Source of the DNA: Onstottus_A sp036505875
Lineage (GTDB): Bacteria; Acidobacteriota; Blastocatellia; UBA7656
NCBI GenBank assembly: GCA_036505875.1
Contig: DASXSR010000369.1
Location: 1-17,772 of the forward strand
DNA length: 17,772 bases
Direction of reading: 5' to 3'
Shown in pieces: positions 1-5,365 of the stretch (position 1 is its first letter; every line of letters begins with the position of its first letter). A model generated the notes under the pieces. It was not told where the DNA came from. It worked only from the letters and a program-made list of their open reading frames with translations, and ran no database searches. Both the position numbers and the translations under genes were made by a program.

Positions 1-961
1 ACTTGTCGGATACGGTCGACACGTAAGCGAAGTTGCCGATGATCCATTGCTCGGCCGCTTGAAAGTCTTTGATGGGTGCGCGTCCGACGACTTCGAGTTC
101 GCGCTCGGCATTTCTGGGAGTCACGACGACTGAAGCAAGCGTCTGACGATCGCCGACCGATGCGCTTACAACGTAGGCGCCCGGCTGTTCGGCTGCGAAA
201 GCGCCATCAGGCTCGATCATCGCGCCTTCTCGGCTGACCGCCCAGCGAACATCGCCGCTCGAGATTGGCTTGCCAGCCGCATCCATCGCGCGGGCCGTGA
301 AATGAATCACGTCTCCCGTGCGAGCATTCGCGGACTTCGGCTCAACGCTGAGCATCTTGACGGGATTTGCAGTCACCTCAACGGCCATCGTCGCGCTGCC
401 TCGCTCGCAGGTCGCCTTGATGTTCGCTTTACCAGGCTTCAATGCGATCACCAGTCCGGCAGCATCGACGGAGGCAATCGTTGAATTGTCTGAGGACCAC
501 GAGATCGTTACATCGGCTCGCGGATTACCCGTCGCAGTGCGAGCGGTCGCGTTCGGCCGCATCGCTCCCCCCACGACGAGCTGACTCTTTGGCGGCAGAT
601 CGATGATTGTGACCGGCGCCGGTTTGACCTTGATTCGCGCGAAGCCGACCTTGCCCGCCACGACGGCTCCGACTTGCGCCTCACCGGGGTTGAAGAACGA
701 AACGGTTCCTGAGTCGTCCGCGCTTGCGACATCGAACGGGGCAGCGAACCAGACTGCCGGCTTAACATCGAGCGTCTTGCCCGACTCGTCCTTGGCAACG
801 GCTGTCAGCTTTAGCTGCTGGCCGACCTCAGCTTCGGCGACGGGAGACGTGACCTCGACAGTCTTGACAGGCGGGGCCTCCGGCTTGACCGGCTCAGACT
901 GTTGGCGTGCAAGAGCGCCAGTTGCGATTAGTGCGATTACAAATAGAACCTGTAGCTTCAC
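1..961 (-). CDS. Secreted Ig-like (Big_2-type) protein, start of an LVIVD-type repeat region; 3' end outside window
   Basis: The frame is open from a GTG codon at 961 to the left edge, giving 320 residues with no stop. The GTG start is supported by GGAGGT eight bases upstream and by a signal peptide (residues 1 to about 19, hydrophobic core VLFVIALIATGALA). Beta-rich segments follow. Residues about 117-197 look like a bacterial Ig-like (Big_2) domain, with SWSSDNSTIASVDAAGLV and a closing GKANIKATCERG stretch, and a second similar domain covers about 200-280. The last residues (FQAAEQWIIGNFAYVSTVSD) look like the entry to an LVIVD-type beta-propeller. The protein is probably exported and involved in surface binding or adhesion; no enzyme motif is visible. 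The gene lies 127 bases downstream of the winged-helix regulator on the same strand, but no convincing promoter was found between them. The domain naming is inferred from sequence appearance. Confidence 0.8.
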   Translation of the reverse strand, partial: MKLQVLFVIALIATGALARQQSEPVKPEAPPVKTVEVTSPVAEAEVGQQLKLTAVAKDESGKTLDVKPAVWFAAPFDVASADDSGTVSFFNPGEAQVGAVVAGKVGFARIKVKPAPVTIIDLPPKSQLVVGGAMRPNATARTATGNPRADVTISWSSDNSTIASVDAAGLVIALKPGKANIKATCERGSATMAVEVTANPVKMLSVEPKSANARTGDVIHFTARAMDAAGKPISSGDVRWAVSREGAMIEPDGAFAAEQPGAYVVSASVGDRQTLASVVVTPRNAERELEVVGRAPIKDFQAAEQWIIGNFAYVSTVSDK

Positions 962-1088
962 GGCAGACACCTCCAGGAGATTTCATCAAGTTGGGGATTC
1001 TATTATTTGAACGGAGCTTGCGCAATCTTTTCGACCTTTGCCTGTTTTCGCGGCGCAATTTTTGAAAAGATTCCTGATATGACTTGAT

Positions 1089-3011
1089 TTACAAACCAAT
1101 TCTCCTGATCAAGTCCTGGAAGCGAGGCTCGGAGTGAAGATCGTCAAACCACGGATCGACTTTCAGAAACGCCAACAGGCCCACGCGTTCGCGATATGAC
1201 TTCTCAAGCAACTCGATGGCTTCATTCCGCCTTCCAAGACTCGCTTCGATCGCCGCGGTGAAGTACGACGTCACGAATCTTTGCTTTGACATATCTTTAA
1301 GTTTAAGGAGCACCTTTTCTGCCTCGACTCGATCTCCCGATCCTGCGTATGCGTGGCCAACCGACGCCAGATTGTAAGGGCTCTCGTCAAGCTTCAGCGC
1401 CTTCTGAAACTCAGCGATTGCCTCCGGGTATTTCCGCTCCAGTTCATAACTCCAACCTAGACCGCGATGCGCTCCCGAAAAGTTAGGGTCTAACTCGACC
1501 GTCCTGCGATAAGCCTCGCGAGCGAGATCGGGCTTGTGCGACATGTACAAAGCCCACCCGACGTTCGTGCCAATTATCGCCGTCACCGGGTCAACCTCTT
1601 CGGCGCGTTTCATTTCGGTTGAAGCCTCATCGAACCGTTCGCGTGCCGTGAGAAAACACGAGTACCACGAGTGGGCCATCGCGTAATTGGGGTTCAACTC
1701 GATGGCGCGCTTGAACTCTTTTTCGGCGCTCGCGAAATCCCATTCGAGATCCGCTTTGATCAGCGCAAGTGACGCATGCGCTTCAGCGATAGTGTCGTCG
1801 AGCGCAAGGGCCCTGGCCACCGCTTCAGCTCCTCTGCTTGCGCTCTCGGCGGTGGACGACACACCCCACTCGCTGAGCAACACATAGCAGTCAGCCATCC
1901 CGGCATAAGCCTGAGCGAAGTTGGGATCCTTATCGATGGACTGCTCGAAGTAGTCGAGGGCTTTGCGGAAACCTTCCTCGCTTCTCTTGTTCCAGTGGTA
2001 ACGTCCCTTGAGGTATGCCTGATAGGCTTCGCTGTTTTCGGTATAGTGTTTAGTCAACAGCCTTCGCTCATCGCGAGTCAACCGCAGTGTAAGGGCCTGC
2101 GCGACTTGCTCCGAGATCGAGTCCTCGACCGTAAAAATGTCGGTGAACTTCTCGTCGAACTTGCCGGTCCACAGAGTTCGCCCATCCTCTACGGTCACGA
2201 GCTGGACTGTTATGCGCATGCGGTTGTCGGATCGCTGAATGCTTCCGCTTAACACGGAGTCGACTCGAAGCTCTCGACCTGCCGCGCTGAGATCCTGGTC
2301 CGTCTGGGTGTACTTGCGCACAGTCGTGGTGGGTCGCACGATGACATGGCTTGCACTGCCGAGTTTCGTTATCAACGCATCCGCCATCCCAAGTCCGAGG
2401 TACTCATCGCTTTGTTCCGTGCCGATCGGTTTGAACGGAAGCACCGCTATCGTCCTTACTCCTGCGCTCGGGCCGGCGCCGCGAGCTCCGAACCATTTCA
2501 ATAAGCCAAGTACCGCGATGACGATCACGACCGCGAGCACTGAAAAGATCCAGATTCGCCTGTAAGGATGCGCGACCGCGATCAAGGGACGGTATGTCGC
2601 TGGAGTTTCCGAAGGCTCAGATTCTTCCTCGATTACAAGCTTGAAGCCTTCGAGTTGCTCTTCGAACAATTCGCCCGCAACTTGATCGGAGTTTGTCTTC
2701 ACCTCGACGTTAAAGATATACCCGCGACGGGGCACAGTCTTTATCAACTGCTGTGCATCGTCTCCGAGCGCGCGCCGCACGTCGATGAGGCACTGAACGA
2801 GCGAATCGTCCGTAACGAACGAGTCGGGCCAGATCGCCTGCATCAATTCTGCTTTTGCAAGGAGCCTGCCGCTGTTTGCTGCCAAGTAGGCGAGCACTTC
2901 GAACGACTTCGGACGCAGCTTTATTTCTCGCTCGCCGCGAAAAAGGCTCCCGCGCAGAAGATCGAGCGTGAAACCGTCGAACGAATATGATCTGCTGCCG
3001 CCGCTTTTCAT
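1089..3011 (-). CDS. CadC-like membrane transcription regulator: OmpR-type winged helix, TM segment, TolB-like domain, TPR repeats
   Basis: This 640-residue protein has four parts. Residues about 10-104 form an OmpR/PhoB-type winged helix (LRPKSFEVLAYLAANSG, the recognition region around DDSLVQCLIDVRRALGD, and the wing VPRRGYIF). One membrane helix follows at about 153-174 (IWIFSVLAVVIVIAVLGLL). Residues about 186-305 form a TolB/FlgO-like alpha-beta domain (TIAVLPFKPIG, then DSVLSGSIQR). TPR-type helical repeats run to the end. There is no receiver domain, so it resembles one-component CadC/ToxR regulators that bind DNA while membrane-anchored and sense through the extracytoplasmic part. The TolB-like plus TPR half closely resembles that of the kinase at 5366-8089, down to a shared RRIGL ending. 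No good Shine-Dalgarno precedes the ATG. Four 11-bp-spaced repeats 50 bases upstream are candidate autoregulatory sites. The ligand and target genes are unknown. Confidence 0.88.
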   Translation of the reverse strand: MKSGGSRSYSFDGFTLDLLRGSLFRGEREIKLRPKSFEVLAYLAANSGRLLAKAELMQAIWPDSFVTDDSLVQCLIDVRRALGDDAQQLIKTVPRRGYIFNVEVKTNSDQVAGELFEEQLEGFKLVIEEESEPSETPATYRPLIAVAHPYRRIWIFSVLAVVIVIAVLGLLKWFGARGAGPSAGVRTIAVLPFKPIGTEQSDEYLGLGMADALITKLGSASHVIVRPTTTVRKYTQTDQDLSAAGRELRVDSVLSGSIQRSDNRMRITVQLVTVEDGRTLWTGKFDEKFTDIFTVEDSISEQVAQALTLRLTRDERRLLTKHYTENSEAYQAYLKGRYHWNKRSEEGFRKALDYFEQSIDKDPNFAQAYAGMADCYVLLSEWGVSSTAESASRGAEAVARALALDDTIAEAHASLALIKADLEWDFASAEKEFKRAIELNPNYAMAHSWYSCFLTARERFDEASTEMKRAEEVDPVTAIIGTNVGWALYMSHKPDLAREAYRRTVELDPNFSGAHRGLGWSYELERKYPEAIAEFQKALKLDESPYNLASVGHAYAGSGDRVEAEKVLLKLKDMSKQRFVTSYFTAAIEASLGRRNEAIELLEKSYRERVGLLAFLKVDPWFDDLHSEPRFQDLIRRIGL

Positions 3012-3060
3012 AGCACTTTGTCGAAGCCGGGCCTCTCGCGTGCCAGCCTTTCGCCGCGCT

Positions 3061-3098
3061 TTAGTCGACTCTTAGTCGTTTTTTAGTTCTTTCTTCGT
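3061..3098 (-). promoter_or_regulatory. Four tandem TTAGT-type half-sites with 11-bp period (putative winged-helix operator)
   Basis: On the plus strand TTAGT begins at 3061, 3072 and 3083, and a one-mismatch copy, TTCGT, begins at 3094. The period is exactly 11 bases each time, and the first two copies extend to TTAGTCG with four-base spacers. On the minus strand these read ACTAA, 50 to 87 bases upstream of the regulator's ATG at 3011. Direct repeats at 11-bp spacing are the classical arrangement for tandem binding of OmpR/PhoB winged-helix dimers (7-bp half-site plus 4-bp spacer, as in Pho boxes). The gene just downstream encodes such a domain, so autoregulation is the natural inference. 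Confidence 0.6.
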
Positions 3099-3141
3099 TA
3101 CTTGCCTGCGAGCCTCGCGCTATTGTCGGCTCCGCTTGATG

Positions 3142-3185
3142 TCAGGCCGCTTCAACTCAATGGGTTGATTATAAGGCAGGCCTGA
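3142..3185. promoter_or_regulatory. Nested inverted repeat of unknown role
   Basis: TCAGGCC (3142-3148) is the exact reverse complement of GGCCTGA (3179-3185). Inside the 30-base gap, CAACTC and GGGTTG can form a second hairpin around AAT with one T-G pair. This gives a two-part foldable element between the divergent regulator and the plus-strand genes. A TATAAG that could serve as a -10 box lies inside it (3170-3175), without a good -35. It could be an operator or a leader structure; chance is possible. Confidence 0.25.
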
Positions 3186-3209
3186 ATCGAAAGCCAGATC
3201 GGGATCATC

Positions 3210-3521
3210 GTGAAAAGACTTCATCGCATCGAGATCATAGCCTTCCGACGGCGCACAATAGCTGTCGGGGGGAAAGAACGCTCTACGGGAGCCTGTGCCG
3301 ATCGCGAGGAAGAAGTTCAGCTTGCGCTCGCCGAGCTTTCTGCCGCTCAGAGCGCGGTGGCGAAGGACGACGCCGGCAGCCAGGTGTATAACGAAAGGTC
3401 TTCTTCAGATAGCCGTCTGACGAAAATAGCGCGGCTCGCGCTGGGCCGCATGGGAACAACGCTCGATATCCGCCGTCACGCGCGGAGCAAAATTTATGGA
3501 GGACATGATGAACATGAGTAG
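3210..3521 (+). CDS. Doubtful small ORF, 103 residues
   Basis: A GTG-started frame encodes 103 residues beginning KRLHRIEIIAFRRRTIAV, which resembles the N-terminus of small uncharacterised proteins I associate with this bacterial group. The third codon positions are mostly G or C, as in neighbouring genes, and the middle contains an acidic/alanine-rich stretch (EEEVQLALAELSAAQ). Against it are a weak ribosome-binding site and an end that overlaps the next gene's start by 14 bases. It is the only candidate gene in the 3012-3507 interval. No function can be proposed. It may be a real small protein or chance coding in GC-rich DNA. Confidence 0.3.
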   Translation: MKRLHRIEIIAFRRRTIAVGGKERSTGACADREEEVQLALAELSAAQSAVAKDDAGSQVYNERSSSDSRLTKIARLALGRMGTTLDIRRHARSKIYGGHDEHE

Positions 3522-4053
3522 AATGAAAGTACTCGCAACGGCGGTCACATTGTGCGCGCTTGTTACGTTGCCTGTGACCGGGCAGGAGTCCAGCCAGTTC
3601 AGGCTATCAAGAAAATCCAAACCGATGGTAATCAAAGTCGCCCACGCTCGGATCATTTTCTTGTCGGCGACTGCAACCGATCCCGGAGCTGACCTCAATC
3701 CCGCGACGACCTCCGATAACGACACCGTAGGGCCGGAGTTCGTGGTGAAGGGCGACATCGTGAGCGTGGATGGCGCGCCTGCGACCGGCGCGTTCGTGTG
3801 CCGCGGCGTGATCTTCACTGCGCAAGCGCCAGGTCCCCACGGCATAGCGCAGGTGAATGTCACGTGGGACGTCGACGGGCGAGGCTTGCTGATGGGACAA
3901 AGCGTCGAGTTCCGAACTGGGCAGCCTTCCGGGGCAGTTCTGGGCGGTACTGGCGAATTCGAGCGCGCCAGCGGAACGTACGTGCCTTCGGGGGTTCCGG
4001 CCCCGCTGGGCGACGGGAACTTCACTTTCACGTTCGAGGTCCGACAGAATTGA
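3508..4053 (+). CDS. Small secreted protein, possible allene-oxide-cyclase/dirigent-like beta-barrel
   Basis: The protein is 181 residues from ATG 3508, chosen because GGAGG at 3498-3502 lies five bases upstream; an ATG at 3496 is in frame but overlaps that Shine-Dalgarno. A typical signal peptide (MKVLATAVTLCALVTLPVTG) ends near residue 25, so export is likely. The mature part is rich in beta-strand patterns. Its C-terminal half has SVEFRTGQPSG, AVLGGTGEFERASGTYV and FTFTFEV, which resembles the GGTG(x)F(x)xAxG turn of allene oxide cyclase/dirigent-type eight-stranded barrels. That similarity is by eye and says little about activity. A single cysteine (FVCRGV) is present in the mature region. 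It ends 23 bases before the promoter of the DsrE gene, so the two are probably separate transcription units. Confidence 0.75.
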   Translation: MNMSRMKVLATAVTLCALVTLPVTGQESSQFRLSRKSKPMVIKVAHARIIFLSATATDPGADLNPATTSDNDTVGPEFVVKGDIVSVDGAPATGAFVCRGVIFTAQAPGPHGIAQVNVTWDVDGRGLLMGQSVEFRTGQPSGAVLGGTGEFERASGTYVPSGVPAPLGDGNFTFTFEVRQN

Positions 4054-4076
4054 GTTCAGCGCTCACCGATTGACGT

Positions 4077-4104
4077 TTGACAACAGCCGGGCTGCGGATA
4101 TAAT
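4077..4104 (+). promoter_or_regulatory. Perfect consensus sigma-70 promoter of the Sec-DsrE gene
   Basis: TTGACA (4077-4082) and TATAAT (4099-4104) both match the housekeeping sigma-70 consensus exactly, separated by 16 bases. The predicted transcription start near 4111 leaves a leader of about 43 bases with AAGGAG at 4141-4146, seven bases before ATG 4154. A promoter matching at all twelve positions is uncommon and suggests strong constitutive transcription of the DsrE/mddA pair. It also argues that the TGA-containing gene is expressed rather than decayed. Confidence 0.8.
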
Positions 4105-4153
4105 CCGCCTCGCTGATCAGATGAGAAGCTGAGAATCTTGAAGGAGAAATGAA

Positions 4154-4516
4154 ATGGCAAAGATTGTAATCACTGGCACGCATGGAACCGACGACCCGAC
4201 TCGGGCCAGCATGCCATTCCATATCGGCAAAGGCGTGATTGAGGCGGGCCACAGCGTCGAAGTCGTTCTTGCGAATGATGCTCCGGTGATCATGAAAGAC
4301 GCGGTCCGCGATTCGATTCTAGGGCTGGGAATCCCTGCGCTAAAAGATTTGTTTCAGTTTGCGATTGACAACAACGTGCGAGTTTATGTCTGAGGCGGGT
4401 GCGCGAAGGCCCGTGGGGTCTCCGAAGACGACTTGCAGGGAAAGAACGCGGAATTCATCGATCCGAAGCGCTACGCGCAGATTATAGTTGATAGCGACAA
4501 GATTCTGACGTTTTAA
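4154..4516 (+). CDS. DsrE-family selenoprotein with in-frame TGA (Sec80) in a UGGC motif
   Basis: A standard reading stops at TGA 4391-4393 after 79 residues. Continuing in frame gives 41 further residues to TAA 4514-4516, a complete 120-residue DsrE protein. The N-terminal half has the family start MAKIVITGTHGTDDPTRA and the central VIEAGHSVEVVLANDAPVI. After the TGA come GGCAKARGV, then GKNAEFIDPKRYA and the usual ending KILTF. Cysteine homologues known to me read VYVCGGC followed by a RARGV-type motif, so TGA stands exactly at the first cysteine of a redox CxxC, giving Sec80-Gly-Gly-Cys83. TGA also ends neighbouring genes (mddA, the ECF gene), so global recoding is excluded. A stem-loop follows the TGA, and a strong promoter and Shine-Dalgarno precede the gene. 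The family handles sulfane sulfur or redox chemistry in the cytoplasm; the substrate is unknown. Alternatives are a nonsense mutation or a TGC-to-TGA sequencing error. mddA follows after 41 bases, probably in the same transcript. Confidence 0.85.
4404..4424 (+). promoter_or_regulatory. Candidate bacterial SECIS stem-loop downstream of UGA
   Basis: Bases 4404-4412 pair with 4416-4424: eight pairs, including G4409-U4419, and one A4406/C4422 mismatch. The loop is GUG (4413-4415). Counting the U of UGA as 1, the loop G and U are positions 23 and 24, the same positions as the essential loop G23 and U24 of the E. coli fdhF element recognised by SelB. The 19-base distance from UGA to the loop fits bacterial SECIS rules (about 16-37 bases, G among the first two loop bases). 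A weaker alternative hairpin uses GTCT/AGAC at 4418-4429. GC-rich coding sequence can fold by chance. Confidence 0.6.
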
Positions 4517-4557
4517 AAAAGTTGGTGGTCCAACAATCCGGGAAGGAGGATTCAACC

Positions 4558-5334
4558 GTGAAGCGAGTGCTAGGGTTTCTCTATGGGGTGATTTGTTACC
4601 TGATCTTTTTCGTGACCTTTCTTTACGCGATCGCGTTCGTCGGAGGAGGCAATCTATACGGCAGAGACAAGAATCTGCTGGTTCCAAGATCGATTGATCT
4701 CACTCCGTCGGGCGCGGGTGAAGGTCTCGCGACCAGGCTGATCGTTGACGCGCTGTTGCTGAGCTTGTTCGCGATTCAACATTCGGTGATGGCCCGCGAG
4801 TGGTTCAAGCGCCGCTGGACTCAAGTCGTGACCCCGATGCTGGAACGAAGCACCTATGTGCTTATCGCCAGTTTGATATTGTTGTTCATGTTTTGGCAGT
4901 GGCGCGCGATTGGAACGGAGCGGATAGCGTGGAGCGTGCAGAACTCAGCGGGTCGGCTGGTGCTACAGGGTCTGTTCTGGGTCGGGTGGCTGACTGTTCT
5001 GATCTCGACATTCCTGCTGGACCACTTCGAGCTGTTCGGCCTCAAGCAGGCCTATCATTACCTGAGGGGGACCGAGCCGGCGCCGGCGAGCTTCAAGACA
5101 CCCTTGTTGTATAAGGGAGTCCGCCATCCGCTTTACCTGGGGTTCATCATCGCGTTTTGGGCCACACCCCGCATGTCGATGGGTCACTTGTTCTTTGCGG
5201 TAATGACTACAGCGTACATCCTGGTGGCGATCCAATTCGAAGAGCGCGACATGATACGGGCCTATGGGGACCGCTACAGAGAATACCGGAGGCGTGTTTC
5301 GATGTTGGTGCCGTTGAAGTTTGGGAAGCGCTGA
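4558..5334 (+). CDS. mddA: Methanethiol S-methyltransferase MddA (membrane methyltransferase, NnrU/ICMT-like)
   Basis: The GTG at 4558 is the likely start: AAGGAGG lies eight bases upstream and the protein then begins MKRVLGFLYGVICYLIFF, a membrane helix, as in MddA proteins. The product has 258 residues and about five hydrophobic segments (about 5-28, 61-79, 98-115, 134-156, 193-226). C-terminal motifs are those of the isoprenylcysteine-methyltransferase-like fold: VRHPLYLGFIIAFWATP (188-204) and EERD (228-231), which contribute to S-adenosylmethionine binding. MddA methylates methanethiol to dimethyl sulfide. Similarity along the whole length to the mycobacterial enzyme as I remember it (HSVMA, ERSTYVL, FWQWR, LFWVGWL) makes MddA more likely than a generic NnrU-like protein. 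It follows the DsrE selenoprotein gene by 41 bases with no visible terminator, suggesting an operon, and it converges on the TPR kinase gene. Confidence 0.85.
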   Translation: MKRVLGFLYGVICYLIFFVTFLYAIAFVGGGNLYGRDKNLLVPRSIDLTPSGAGEGLATRLIVDALLLSLFAIQHSVMAREWFKRRWTQVVTPMLERSTYVLIASLILLFMFWQWRAIGTERIAWSVQNSAGRLVLQGLFWVGWLTVLISTFLLDHFELFGLKQAYHYLRGTEPAPASFKTPLLYKGVRHPLYLGFIIAFWATPRMSMGHLFFAVMTTAYILVAIQFEERDMIRAYGDRYREYRRRVSMLVPLKFGKR

Positions 5335-5365
5335 AACCCGTTGGGGTGGCCATTTGCTTTGCTTA

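Noticed and set aside
1020..1064. Direct repeat GCGCAATCTTTT / GCGCAATTTTTG spaced 33 bases apart
   Set aside because: Only two imperfect copies in an AT-rich gap, with no link to a start codon or known motif; compatible with chance.
1776..2252. Plus-strand frame of 158 codons inside the winged-helix/TPR regulator gene
   Set aside because: It is antisense to clear TPR coding sequence and has no plausible start signal or domain.
3405..4031. Long minus-strand frame of 208 codons
   Set aside because: It is antisense to the secreted protein gene, which has a signal peptide and Shine-Dalgarno. The minus-strand frame is proline/threonine-rich without recognisable domains, a typical shadow in GC-rich DNA.
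5335..5365. Terminator between the convergent mddA and TPR kinase genes
   Set aside because: No stem-loop followed by a T-run is visible in the 31-base gap.
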